Shown here: positions 45,786-57,565 of the stretch, piece after piece
Position numbering within the stretch: the stretch's first letter is position 1
Layout of the letters: the number at the start of each line of letters is the position of its first letter
NCBI RefSeq assembly: GCF_047511655.1
Contig: NC_133387.1
Coordinates: 46,108,853-46,172,852 of the forward strand
Direction: 5' to 3'
Length of the DNA stretch: 64,000 nt
From: Castor canadensis
Lineage: Eukaryota > Chordata > Mammalia > Rodentia > Castoridae
Translations under genes and position numbers: made by a program
Notes under the pieces: model-generated
What the model was told of the DNA's origin: nothing
Databases searched by the model: none
The model's input: the letters and a program-made list of their open reading frames with translations, nothing else

Positions 45786-47862
45786 TATAAAGGAAGTAGG
45801 TTCCTCATTTATACAAAGAAGAGAAAAGAAAAACTTAGTCCAACAGATATACAAATTACAATGTAGAAATTTAAATATTAAAAACCAAGGCAATATCACC
45901 CCTCCAAATCCCCACAACTCAACTGAATCCAAAGATAATTAATTGTCTGGAATGTCTGATAGAGAATTCAGATGCCTACTGTTAAAAATGGTCAATAATT
46001 TCAAAGAATATTCAAGTAAACAGATAAATGAAGACCAAGACAAGAAAGTCAGCAACATGGAAGAGAAATTCAGCAAGTAAATGGAAACTCTGAAGGTAAA
46101 AAAACAGGTAGAAATGTTAGAAATGAAAACCTCAATAAATCAAATTAAAACCACAGTGGATAGTATCATCAGCAGACAAGATCAAGCAGAAGAAAAAATA
46201 TCAGAGATGGAGGACAAGATCAATGAGATATTGCTTGTAGACAATCATAAAGAAAAAAAAATAATGAATACTCATGATCATAACATACAAGAACTCTGGG
46301 ACATGACCAAAGACCAAACCTAAAATTCACATAGTGATATAAACTAAAATCATAGGAAATCTATTCAATGAAGTCAAATCAAAAAATTTCCTAAGTCTAT
46401 GTAATGATATAGATGCCCATGTACAGGAGACATTTCAAAGTCCAAATAGACATGAGCAGAAAAAAAAATCTCATATTATATCATAATTAAGATGCCAAAA
46501 CTAGAGAACAAAGAAAGGATACTAAAAGCTGCAAGAGAAAAATGGCAACTTAGATACAAAGGTAAACACATAAGAATTACCTCAGACCACTCAGCCTAAA
46601 ACCTAAAAGCCAGGAAAGCATGGAGCAATGTAATTCAAGCTTTAAGCGAAAATAACTTACCAATCAAGAAAAATATTTCCAGAAAAAGTTTCCTTCAATC
46701 TCCATGGATAAATAAGGACATTCCAGGACAAGGAAAGTCAAAGTGGTTCATGTCCAGCAAGCCTGCATTATAGAAGATGCTCAAGGGGTATTTCATATAG
46801 AAGAGAAAGAGAAACCATAACAAACACGAGAAATCAGGAAAGACTAAAACTCAAAAGGGGAATTGATAAATCCAGAGGAGGTAGAAAAGTATCAAGCATG
46901 ATCAACTCAGTAAACCAGCAAAACCTGAAGATTAACAATGGCAAAAGTAAAGAACAATCAACATGAGACTCAACATGGAATAAAAAGCAATTAAAAAAAC
47001 AGGAATTGGAAAATACCTCTCAAGCATAACCCTAAATGTAATTGTACTTAACAGTCTAATCAAAGACACAGACTGATTGGATCAAAAAGCAAGATCCAAC
47101 AATCTGTTGTCTACAAGAAACACATCTCACATTTGAAGACACAGACAAACTAAAAGTAAAAAGTTGGAAAAAGACAGACCAAGCATTTAGAAATCAAAAG
47201 TAAGTAGGAGTAGCTAGTCTCATGTCAGACAAAGCAGATTTTAAGAAAAATCAATCAGAAGAGATAAAAAAAAGTCACTACATACTAATAAAAGAAACAG
47301 AAGATGAAGACGATGGAACAATTCCAAATGTATATGCACCAAACATTGGTACCCCAAGTTCATAAAACAAGCACTCTGAGCATAAGGGAAGTGATAATCT
47401 AGATACAATAATAGTGAGATGTCTCAACACCTCACTCTCATCAGTAAGCAGAACATCCAGGCAGAAAATTAATAAAAATATCTTAGAACTAAAAAATTCC
47501 ATGGACAAAATGGACTTAATAGACATTTATAAAATATTCCATCCTACAGCAGATTATACATTACTCTCAGCAGTCCATGGAACTTTCTTCAAAATAGATC
47601 ACATTCTAGGTCAAGGTCATAAAGCAAATCTCAACAAATACAAAAATAATCAAAATAATCCCCTGTATCCCAACAGAACATAATGGAATAAAGTTATAAA
47701 TCAATGACAAGGATAACTGTAAAACCATTCAAACTCATGAAAATTGAACAACACACTTTTGAATGATCAATGGATTACTGAAGAAATTAAGAAACTCCTA
47801 AATTCAAATGAAAATGAGAACAGAACTTACCAGAAGCTATGGAGCACAGCAAAGGAAGTCTT

Positions 47863-48257
47863 AAGAGTAAAGTTTGGATCTTTCTGGCACATATGAGAGA
47901 AAAGATGTGGCTTTTGTGTTTCTGATCCTGGCTAACTTCATTTAACATTATGTCCTCCAATTACATCCATTCACCTTGCAGGGGGTGGGGTGGGCAGTAC
48001 TATTGGGAAGGGTAGAGGTGAAGGAAGTAGATTAAGGTGATGGTATATGGCAGATGGATTCACATACCTATATGAAACAGAGCTAAGAAACCTCTTCCAA
48101 TTGCTTTAAGTGGGGTGGGAAGGGGTTAAAGGGGAGAAACAATGGCGGCAATGTCAGTAATGTACAATATAAGTCCAATCAGAATTTTCACTATGAATCT
48201 CCCCCCCTTAATGAATATATCCTAATAAAAATTGTTTTCAAAAAAGAGTCAAGTTTG
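47863..48257 (+). mobile_element. Nested L1 fragment with 5' inversion (twin priming)
   Basis: The target word aagagtaaagtttg at 47863-47876 recurs as aagagtcaagtttg at 48244-48257 (one mismatch). The insert's first about 100 bases (47877 to about 47978) are the L1 ORF2 end in reverse complement. The rest (about 47979-48243) is the L1 3' UTR in plus orientation ending in cctaataaaaattg and A-rich sequence. This layout is the signature of twin priming. Confidence 0.85.
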
Positions 48258-49000
48258 TAGCCATGATTAACTAGATCAGAAAATTAGATCTCAAATAAAC
48301 AATCTGGTGATGTGCCTCAAACTCTTGGAAAAATAAGAACAAACCAATCTCAAAAGTAGTAGATGGAAAAAGAGTATAGAAATTAGGGAAGAAATTAATG
48401 ATACGGAGACCAAAAAAAAGGTAAAATGAACCAATGAAACTAAAAGTTGGTTCTTTGAAAACATAAACAAGATTGACAAACCTTTAGCCAAATTAATCAA
48501 AAGAAAAAAGAAGATTCAGATTAATAAAATCAGAGATGAGAAAGGTGATAATACAACAGACACCAATGAAATTCAGATCATACATGAATATTTTGAAAAC
48601 GTATATACTCCAGCAAACTGGAAAAATCAAGAAAAAAAAGGATAAATTTCTTGACACATACAATCCACCAAAATTGAACCAGAGGACATAAACAACTTAA
48701 ACAGATCTATAACAAGTAGTGACACTGAGACAGTTACAAAGCCCTCCCAACAAAAGCCTAGATTTGATAGATTCACTGCTGAATTCTACCAGATCTTTAA
48801 AGAACTGGAACCAATACTCCTCAAAGTTTTCCAAAAAGTACAAAGGGAAGGGATACCACCAAACTCATTCTGTGAGCCCAGTAGTACCATAATACCAAAA
48901 CCAGGTAATGACACATCAAAAATTAAAGAAAGAAAGTTGTAGGCCAATATCCCTAATAAACATAAGCACAAATATCCTCAATGAAATATTTGCTAACCCA

Positions 49001-50232
49001 GTTTTGTCTCACAGGAAGAATAGCTCTGGCACTATTGTGGCAGAGAACATACCAATCTCTCCTAAACAGGAGTTGGCTCTAGGTGTTAGAAATGTCTCGA
49101 ACTCCTTCTGGGCTCTAGTCTTGATGTATCATCAAAGTCATAGTCATTCCAAGATGGTTTATCAGATGTCTACTTATCCTTTTTCTAATAAGCATTCTGG
49201 TGCCTAACAGACATTTTGCTGCTGCTGCTACAAACATATATCAAGGCTAACTTCCTTTTCCTTCAAAATTGACTATGGGGTCATGTCTTCCAGAATTCTT
49301 CCCTAACTTCCTGGGCTGGTAAAAAAAAAAAACAAAAAAGGGTGTCAAAGAAAAAGCATCAGATGAAAAAACAGATGAGACAGAAAAAAATAGTCATATT
49401 GCACCATGGTAGGTAAGCCTGAGGATGATGTCTATTTAAAACTCTTACACCCAAGGCAGGTATATGAAGTGGAGAAAGCTGTTCACTTACTTAAGAAATT
49501 TAAAATTCTAGACTTTACTAATCCAAAGCAAGGTGTTTCTCTTGAATTGACCTTGGATATGGCACTGGGAAAAAAGAAAAAGGTGGAGCGACTTGCCAGT
49601 GTTGTTTTCCATACCCTTTTGCTTTAGAGATCAATAAGGTTGCTGTGTTTATAGGAAATGCTTCAAAGATTAAAATAATAGAAGAAAAAATGGAGCTTGT
49701 TTTCAGGAGGAACTAATCCGATTGAAAAGATTTTAGATGATTTTATGTAGACTTTTATGTAGCTGTTCTAGAAATAAGGCCTGAACTTAACATTAAAGAA
49801 AAAACGGGCAGGGGGGGGAAGAGATTTCCAAAAGAAAATAGAAATTCCACTGGCTGTGACATCCCCAAAATGCTTCAATAATTTAAAACTGGACAAGAAA
49901 TTATGGTAGATGAAGAAAGAGCTCTCTCAGTACCAAAATGGCAATATTTGACATGCTAAGTAACCAGATAGCTTCCATTCTGCAAGCAGTTATTAATGAA
50001 GTCTGTAGGCATAGACCATTAAATTTGGGTTCCTTTGTGGTATATGCTTTTCTTCATAGTTCAACACTTGAAGTTTTGCTTCTAAAGACTGATGCACTGT
50101 TGCCTAAAGAAGTTAAAACTGAACAAAATAACAAAGAAGCTGCCTGAATGTGTTGAATTTTGAAATTATTTTCAGTGGATTAAGAAGCAACAGATAAAAA
50201 TATAGAACTATAATTCCAAAAAAGAAAAAACT
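49001..50232 (+). pseudogene. MRPL1: MRPL1 processed pseudogene (mitochondrial ribosomal protein L1)
   Basis: This is an intronless copy of the mRNA for the large-subunit mitochondrial ribosomal protein uL1m. Recognisable blocks in order: SKMVYQMS (about 49148), [20 protein letters not shown] (49410-49470), [27 protein letters not shown] (49550-49583), DFYVAV (about 49752), DIPKML (about 49860), VDEERA, and a C-terminus [14 protein letters not shown] through [10 protein letters not shown] to a stop at 50145-50147. The 3' UTR follows and ends in an A-rich tail near 50232. Early stops (for example 49625) and several frame shifts show it is dead. It sits inside the reverse transcriptase region of the older L1; faint target duplications are tttgctaaccca (about 48989-49000) and cttgctcacaga after the tail. 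Confidence 0.93.
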
Positions 50233-52234
50233 TGCTCACAGAATCCAGCACATTAATAAGATCATATACCATCATCAAGGGGATTTCATTCCAATGATGC
50301 AAGGATGATAAAACATACGGAAATCAATGAACATAAAACAATACATAACAAAATCAAGGACAAAAACCACATCATCATATCAATAGATGCAGAAAATGGC
50401 TTGGGTAAATCTCAACATCCTTTCATGATAAAAGCTCTAAAGAAACTAGAAATAGAAGGAACATACCTCAACATTATACGGGTTATATATGACAAATTGA
50501 CAGCCAACGTCATATTAAATTAGGAAAAACTGAAACTATTTCCTCTAAAATCAGGAATGAGACCAGGGTGTTCAGTATAGTACTGGGTTATTCAATATAG
50601 TACTGGATTTCCCAGCCAGAACAATATGACAGGGGAAAGAAATAAAAAGAAGTCAAACAGAGAAGGAAGAAGTCAAATTGTTCCTATTTGCAGAAGATAA
50701 GATGATCTTATACCTAAAAGACCCTAAGAACTCCACCAAGAAACTCTTATAAACAGTGTCAGCGAAGTAACAGAATACAAAGTTAGCATTTCTATATACC
50801 ATTTCTTTCTGAGAAAGAAATCAGGAAAACAACACCATTCACAAGAGCATCAAAAAAATTAAAATACCTAGAAAGAAATTTAATGAAGGAAGTGAAGGAC
50901 CTATAGAATGAAAACTATAAACCACTAAAGAAAGAAATTGAAGAAGACATTAGAAGATGGACAGGCAACCCATGCTCAGGGATATTGTGAGAATGGCTAT
51001 ACCACTTAAGGCAGTCTATATGTTTAATGCAATCCCCGCCAAAATTCCAATGACATTCTTCAAAGAGTTAGAAAAATCAATCTTAAGGTTCAAATAGAAG
51101 CAAAAAAGACCTTGAATAGCCAAAGCAATCATGAGCAAAAAGAGCAATGCTGGAGGTATCACAATACCTGACTTCAAACTATGATGCAGAGCTATTTGTG
51201 ATAAAAAAAAAAAAGAAAAAAACAACAACATGATACTGGAGCAAAAAAACAGACATGAAGACCAATGGAGCGGAATAGAAGATCCAGATACAAACCCATG
51301 CAAATACAGCCATTTGATTTTTGACAAAGGAGCCCAAAGCATGCATTGGAGAAAAGATAACCTCTTCAACAAATGGTGCTGGGAAAAGTGGATATCTACC
51401 TGTAGAAGACTCAAACTAGATCTCAGTCTCTCAATTATAAGTAGATCAAAGAATAAGGTAAGATATGACGTTGTGAAACTACTATAAGAAGATAAAACAG
51501 GTCCTGTCCAGAGGTGCCATGTGTGTGTGGTGGGGGTGGGTAAATGGAGAGGGTGAAGGAGAGTGAATATAATGGCTGTCTTTTGTATTTGTATGAAAAT
51601 AGACAATGTGACCTTTTGAAATCATTCAAAGAAGGAGGGGGAGGGATGAGGAAGGATGACAGAGTGAATCTAATTAAGATACACTATAAACACTTATGTA
51701 AATACCACAATGAAACTCCCCTGTACAATTAATATATATTAACAAAAATGAAGAGAGAGAGATGTGAGAGAGGAAGAAAGAGCACTGAGCTGACTGGGGA
51801 TGAGGATTAGTCACCAGAATGACCAACAATTTGATTAGAAAGCTGGGGCTTTGTGCTGGGAGGGGCATATAAGCTGACTTCAGAACTCTCAAACCTTGCT
51901 CTGTTGTGCTACCTTCCCCTGACTGGTCCTGATTTGTGTCCTTTATGATAAAACTGCAATCATAAATACTATAGCACTTTCCTATGCCCTGTGAGTCTTT
52001 TGAACAACTTATCTGAGGACACTGAAGCCAATCAGTCAGAAGTGGAGGTGGCCTGGGCACTCCACTTATGGTTAGCATCAGAAGTGGGGACAACTCAATG
52101 CCTGTGGGTTATGCAATAGTTTCAGGTGATAATATTAGAATCATATTCCAGTATTCTGGCAGTGTAAGAATAACATTCTTTCTACTTATATGCTTAAAAT
52201 CCAATTAGATTATCCACAACAGTGCCTGATTCAG

Positions 52235-52260
52235 TGAAGAATCAGGGTTCTGATTCTTCA
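52235..52260. repeat. Perfect 11-bp inverted repeat, 4-base loop
   Basis: tgaagaatcag (52235-52245), loop ggtt, ctgattcttca (52250-52260). Confidence 0.9.
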
Positions 52261-52394
52261 GTTTGGTGCTGCATGGGGATCAAGCTCTTTCCTGAAGATT
52301 CTGTTTCTAGGCGAATTATCAGATGCCCGGCCCCCAAAACAAAGCAGTGATCCTGAATACTGTGGCATCTTTGATGAACACACAGGGCGTGAGA

Positions 52395-52510
52395 AACTTT
52401 CATTCATCCAATAAATATTTACTGAGCACCAACTCTGTGCCAGACACAGCTCCAGATTCTGGGTCTAATGAAATAGCCCCAAATCCTGCCTCTGGGATTT
52501 CCATTCTTTT
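52395..52510 (-). mobile_element. L2 3'-end-like fragment, minus strand
   Basis: ttcattcatccaataaatat, ttactgagcaccaactctgt, gccagacacagctccagatt correspond to the inverted L2 3' end. Confidence 0.65.
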
Positions 52511-52609
52511 AAAGCTCACCTGTCAGACCAACGCTCTAGAGGGGTTTCAAATAAGTTCAAACAATGAGTGGATGAGCACTTCTTTATTCCTAAAAAAAAG
52601 CTACCCTCA

Positions 52610-52725
52610 TGCCAGGCATGGTGGTGCACGCCTGTAATTCCAGCCTTCAGGAGGCAAAGACAGGAGGAGCATACATTCAAGGCCAGTTCTGGCTAGATAG
52701 TGAGACCTGTCCTAAGAACTTTCCA
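52610..52725 (+). mobile_element. B1 SINE
   Basis: gccaggcatggtggtgcacg, cctgtaattccagccttcag, gtgagacctgtcctaagaac. Confidence 0.85.
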
Positions 52726-52759
52726 TGAAAAAGAAAGGAAGGACAGCAAAGGGGTGAGG

Positions 52760-52796
<37 letters not shown>

Positions 52797-52863
52797 GCAT
52801 GGGGGACAAGAGGGAGGGAAGAAGGGAGAGAGGAAGGAAGGAAGGAGAAAAGAAAAGAAAAAC
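52726..52863. repeat. Polypurine tract after B1: (GA)n, GGGA and GGAA
   Basis: Almost uninterrupted purines including an AGAG run at 52759-52797; likely grown from the SINE tail. Confidence 0.9.
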
Positions 52864-52999
52864 ACTAATCTCTGCAACAGAGGCTGGTGAATACCCTCAC
52901 ACTCTATCTCAACATTCTCATAGCACAAACACTTCTGTCACCAGACAGGTGGAGGCTTACTCACACACACCAAGCAACTCTTCTGGAGACACCAACTAG

Positions 53000-53811
53000 G
53001 TGTCCGCTAATTCCATTCAGTTCTGACACCATGGAGATAATATCAGATCCTACATGTTAAGGCTTAGTCCTATAAGACTGTCCCCACTTCAGAGACCAAT
53101 TTCTAGTCCCAGCCTGTGACCTGTGCTTTTCACCAACCAGCCACAATCATAGTTCCCATGAAGCCCTCTCCTGGGGTTCAATAATCTACTAGAATAGCTC
53201 ACAGAATTTAGGGAGACATTCTACTCACATTTACTTGCTTATTACAAAGGCTATTATAAAGTATACTGATGAACAACCAGAGGAAGAGGTGTAGAATGTT
53301 AATTTGGAAGGATCTCAAACACAAGAGCCTCTGACCCTGTGGAGATGGGGTGTGCCACCCTTCCCCTACATAAGGCTCTTTTCACTAATCTGGAAACTCT
53401 CCTGAAAGTATCCTAATTTTCATCATTTTCAGGACCAGGAATTTTGGGTTCTGGCAAACATCCTTGGAGGATTGCCTTTTCTGTTTAAATTAGCCTGAGT
53501 TGATTTTTATTTGTTGCTTGTAAGCAAAGAACTCTTAGTATAGCTTTCAAGTCCTTTTAGTTTAAATATTACCTATAACACCTAATAGTACCTGATTTTA
53601 CAGCAAGAAAAGTTATGAAATAATATAATTAAAAGGTAATCTATAACACATGTAGTTCTGGCTACTCCTTTGTTTAGTGTTCTTTTAGATAGTTGATACT
53701 AAGAAGATGCTAATTTTTTTTCTGCTACACACACACACACACACACACACACCCCAGTTGAGTAACCACTGAATCTGCTATTAGCACAAAGTGAGGCAAT
53801 TCAAATGCATT
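53000..53811. other. Unique intergenic sequence
   Basis: No gene or repeat recognised except a (CA)n microsatellite at 53729-53753. Confidence 0.5.
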
Positions 53812-54003
53812 TTGTTTTCAGTACTAGAGATTGAACCCAGAGTCTCATGCATGCTAGGTAAGCGCTCTGCCACTGAACTAACATCCCCAGCCCTTTTGTA
53901 CTTAAATTTAAGACAGGTTCTTGCTAAGTTGGCCAGGCTGGCCCCAAAATGGTGATTCTCCTGCCTCAGCCTCCGCAAGTATCTGGAATTGCAGGGTGTC
54001 ACA
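53812..54003 (-). mobile_element. B1-dID dimeric SINE, minus strand
   Basis: Inverted ID tail agtactagagattgaaccca, then inverted B1 gttggccaggctggccccaa, tctggaattgcagggtgtca. Confidence 0.82.
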
Positions 54004-54514
54004 TAGGTAAGTGACTGAGTGCTTCCTGCCAGGTGGAGACGGCCAAGACTTGAGGTTCATAAAGCAGTGGCCACGTCCAGCTCAGGTGTTACCCGGCCAA
54101 TAATCTTTCATAACTTCTGAAAGACAAAATTCTCTCTAGGTTCACCTGGGATTTTCAAGTTAATACTTCACTTTCCAGATTATTTGTAATATCAAATTTT
54201 AGGTATAATGACCTGGATGAGTGAGCAATTACAAAATGCATAGATCCAAAAGAATATTATTTGAAGTAAACACCCCAAAACACTATGCATTTATGTCAAC
54301 AATGCAAAAAAAATTTTTTGTAAAACCTCTTTTAGATTTAGTCTTGTTACTTTTTTGACCATCAAATGGCCTAGTATCAAATCATTATTTTTATTTCTTA
54401 AAATCAAGTTTATTTCCAAGAGATGAGAATAAGATTGTTTTCTAATTTCTAAAGTTCCAGAACAATACATATAGTAAAATCCCATTTTGTAGAACCAAAT
54501 GAGAATATTGTTTT

Positions 54515-54910
54515 CCCTTTATATCTGTGGGGAATTAGTTCCAGTAACCCCAGTAGATAACAAAATCTACACATAGATGCTCAAGTCCCTTATATAAGTA
54601 AAATGGTGTAGTGTTTGCATATAGCCTAAGTACATCTCCTATGTACTTTCCATCATCTTTAGATTACTTATAATACCCAACATAATATAAATATAGCAAA
54701 TAATTGTCATACTGTTCTATTTAGGGAATAATGAAAAGAAGTAAAATTTGAGGACAATGATGGAAGGGGTGAATTCAACTATGACATCTTTGCTATATTA
54801 CAAGAACTTTTGTAAATGCTACAATGTACCCCCACAGCACAATAATAATTTTTTTTAAAAAAAAACAAAGTTTGTACATATTCAGTATAGATACAACCAT
54901 GGAGACATTT
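54515..54910 (+). mobile_element. MER2 (TcMar-Tigger) DNA transposon, split by an L1 3' end
   Basis: Left part 54515-54733: atctgtggggaattagttcc, gatgctcaagtcccttatat, agcctaagtacatctcctat, attacttataatacccaaca. Right part 54864-54910: gtttgtacatattcagtata, gatacaaccat. These join smoothly in the MER2 consensus order. The interruption is an L1 3' end (54734-54863). Confidence 0.8.
54734..54863 (+). mobile_element. L1 3' end fragment inserted in MER2
   Basis: gatggaaggggtgaattcaa, caagaacttttgtaaatgct, acaatgtacccccacagcac, then AATAATAA and poly-A. Same 3' end type as 9645-9832. Confidence 0.75.
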
Positions 54911-55597
54911 TGCAGGCCAGCAGAAAATAGTGAAATGGGATTTTATAAATCTTGAAGATTTTTACCCACCCAGTCCTAAGGAATTTCTTAACAGCAGTTT
55001 TTCTCCTGGGATCCACTTTTCATCACACGTTTTTTGGGGGGGAGTGTCTGTTTGTCCTTATCAAGTGCATTTCTTTTCCATTTCTTCTTCTTTGGGGACT
55101 AAGAGGGCACCTAAGATACCATCTCTCCAGGTAATGGAAGAAACTCAGTATCTCTAATGTATGTTATACCGAATAATCAGCTCAACTTCTACTCCAGAGA
55201 AGTCTCACAAAATGTTATTTCATACTAAAAACACAGGCCATTTGTTTATTGACTACATAACAATAAAACAGAGGTGAGAGTGAGGTGAATAGATGGGATA
55301 TGTATTGAAAATCATTGAAGCGGTGTGGTGAAGTCAACCTATTAGTGTCTGTACTTTTATAGGTGCAATATAATAAAAAGGTTTTTTTTTTTTTAAAGAC
55401 CAACAGATACCACAATGGAGTAAATACCAGTTGGCTTTTTCTGTGGAGGTAAATATCCCTCTTTAAAAAGCTGGTGCCTGTGAGGCAACTCTTAAAAATG
55501 GCAAGAAGATATGCAGAAATAGTTACTGTCCAACTGCACTCTTTTAGGTGAGGTTGTTCAATAAAATACATAAAATTACAAACACCATTGCTTACTC
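54911..55597. other. Unique intergenic sequence
   Basis: No gene or repeat recognised. Two short overlapping open frames at 54930-55157 show no recognisable protein family. Confidence 0.45.
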
Positions 55598-55722
55598 TTT
55601 TTTGGGGAGTGGGAGGGAGTTGAGACAGGGTTTTGCCAAGTGGTCCAGGCTGGCCTCAAATTCACAATCCTCCTGCTTCCACCTCCCTCCACCTCCTAAG
55701 TACTAGGGATGGGAGCATGCAT
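55598..55722 (-). mobile_element. B1 SINE, minus strand
   Basis: gagacagggttttgccaagt, ccaggctggcctcaaattca, tactagggatgggagcatgc. Confidence 0.82.
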
Positions 55723-55734
55723 TCTTCTTTCTGA

Positions 55735-56058
55735 AATTTTGCACATGCTATTCCCTCTACCTGGAATATTCATCTCTTCCTCTCCCCCCACCCATATTTA
55801 CCTGCTAAACTTTATCTGTGTTTCAGATCTTACTTTCTTTGTAAGGCAATTGTCCTACAATGTGCTTCCATAGCATCCTTCTCCCCACTTCTCAGTACTC
55901 ATCACACATTGTATGGATTTGTTTATGTCAAACTGTTTGCCCTGTGAGGGCAAGGACAAAGTACATCTTGTTCTTAGCAATAGCCAGAGTGCTTAATCCA
56001 AGTGCCCAGAACATGGAAGACATTCAATAAACATTCCTTGACTGAATGATTGAATGAA
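55735..56058 (+). mobile_element. L2 LINE 3' end
   Basis: gcacatgctattccctctac, ctggaatattcatctcttcc, ctgtgagggcaaggacaaag, cattcaataaacattccttg, actgaatgattgaatgaa follow the L2 3' end closely to the terminal GAATGA motif. Confidence 0.85.
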
Positions 56059-56118
56059 GCTAGGTAAAAGTACCAGCTAGCTCCTGGTCAAACAACCACC
56101 TATCAAGAAATATGTGCT

Positions 56119-56338
56119 GAAGCCAGGTACCATAGCTCATGCCTTATAATCTTAGCTACCTGGGAGGCAGAGCTCAGAAGGATCACAGTTCAAAGCCAGC
56201 CCAGGCAAATAGTTCTCGAGACCCTATCTTGAAAATACCCAACACAGAAAGAGCTGGCAGAATGGCTCAAATGGTAGAGTGCCTGCCTAGCAAGTGTGAT
56301 GCCCTGAGTTCAAACCTCAGTACTGCGAAGAAAAAAAG
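56119..56338 (+). mobile_element. B1-dID dimeric SINE
   Basis: B1 head gccaggtaccatagctcatg, cacagttcaaagccagccca; ID tail gctggcagaatggctcaaat, ccctgagttcaaacctcagt, A-rich end. Confidence 0.85.
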
Positions 56339-57184
56339 AGCTGAGAGAAGGAAAGAATGGAGAAATGAAGATTTATATTAAAAATCATACTAAGGTGGGA
56401 AGGAATGAGGTAAAGACTCAAGCTGGATAATTCCTACCTTCTTGGTGAAGTAGAGGGTCAGAAAAGCAGTGAGTAAATGTCAAGCAATAAAAACAAATCA
56501 CATACAGTCAATGTTGGCTATTTTCAGATTATTATATTTTCTTTTACAATCATATTTCATTCATATATGATTTGTCTATACTTATAAAGGCCTGTGAGTC
56601 CCACCACTTTTAGTCTGATTATTACACATAATCCGAGAAAAAAAGGCATCATTAGTATATTACTTTAAGACAAAACCAGCCAGGAATGGTGACGTATAAT
56701 CCTATCACTTGGGACACCAAGACAGGAGGATCGAGAGTTCAAGGCCAGCCTGGGCTACATAATGAGATCTTGCCTCAAACAAACATAAAAACCTTATTTA
56801 TCTTGTAAAAGAGTCAACATAGCAATGGGAATTGATGATTGTCTTCCTTCATTTGTGGATTGTTATCTCTGTACATCTTTGTGTGTGTTCAGCAGTATAT
56901 ATTTATATGGATTTTGTTGAAAATAACTAGCTCATTGGGCTGGAGTGATATATATTGCATATTAGTATGTAAATATTAAAAGTAGCATCAAAACTTCCTC
57001 CTTTATTTTTTCCTTAAGAATTAATTGAGTTACCATGATTTTCTCTGGTAATTTTCTGATATTTCTCCTACCATCATAACAGGACTGATTTCTTTATCCC
57101 TAACTGAGAAAAGACATTAGGCCTACCCTTGAAATGAAGGTTTTCGTAATATTTAATCTTTTTTTTTTTCATCTTCCTTTGCTG
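56339..57184. other. Unique sequence with one B1 SINE
   Basis: A B1 at 56685-56795 (gccaggaatggtgacgtata, caaggccagcctgggctaca). Nothing else recognised. Confidence 0.6.
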
Positions 57185-57565
57185 CAGCTTAAGTCCCATT
57201 ACTCCTGGTCCTGTCCTTGTTGACTAATGAGGATAATTGGTCCCTCTCCTTCTGAAAACATCCTTTTATGTGTTTTGGAGAGTTATTATGGTCCTTTTCA
57301 GTCCTCTGTTCTCCAGGCAGAGCAGGCCTAATTCTCTTAACCTTTCCTCACAGGGCCGATTTTTCAAACCTTTGATCATTTTAGTTCTTCCCCTCTGAAC
57401 TCTCTCCAATTTGTCTGTCTCTTTCAAACAGTGGTGCCCAGGAAAGAATTCAATCCTTCAGTTGAATCTTAACCAATATAGTATTAACCTGGCTAATGCT
57501 TAGTAGATTTGTAATAGAATCTTAAATATTATTTACCCAAATTCTGGAACAGAAGTTCCTTTTAC
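57185..57565 (-). mobile_element. Ancient CR1/L3 LINE fragment, minus strand
   Basis: On the minus strand the sequence still encodes EERLRELGLLCLENRG (about 57350-57303), the signature of the C-terminal tail of CR1-clade reverse transcriptase polyproteins, followed downstream by VMGLKLQQ (about 57206-57183). Nucleotide words tttcaaacctttgatcattt, gaactctctccaatttgtct and gtggtgcccaggaaagaatt are the inverted L3 consensus. CR1/L3 activity in mammals predates the placental radiation. Confidence 0.85.

Larger units (their letters stand above)
45790..51750 (+). mobile_element. Older L1 LINE, plus strand, hosting two nested insertions
   Basis: An ORF1 remnant spans 46081-46860 (coiled coil KISEMEDKINEI, then ERILKAAREKW). 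ORF2 starts at about 46990 (endonuclease words KIDHILGQG at about 47600). The reverse transcriptase region covers 48258-49000 and 50233-51060. A C-terminal part with an internal deletion runs to about 51487, and the 3' UTR ends near 51750. It is interrupted at 47877-48243 by an L1 and at 49001-50232 by an MRPL1 pseudogene. Stops are frequent throughout, so it is older than the 38.4-45.5 kb copy. Confidence 0.85.
51751..52609. other. Unique sequence with a small perfect hairpin and an L2-like end
   Basis: No gene. It contains the inverted repeat at 52235-52260 and an L2/MIR-like block at 52395-52510 (both listed separately). Confidence 0.5.

Noticed and set aside
49406..50147. MRPL1 reading frames as a functional gene
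   Set aside because: Intronless, with several stops and shifts, an A-rich tail and insertion in an L1; a processed pseudogene.
51016..51606. 196-residue minus-strand open frame
   Set aside because: It is antisense to the L1 ORF2 C-terminal region and 3' UTR and has no protein family resemblance.
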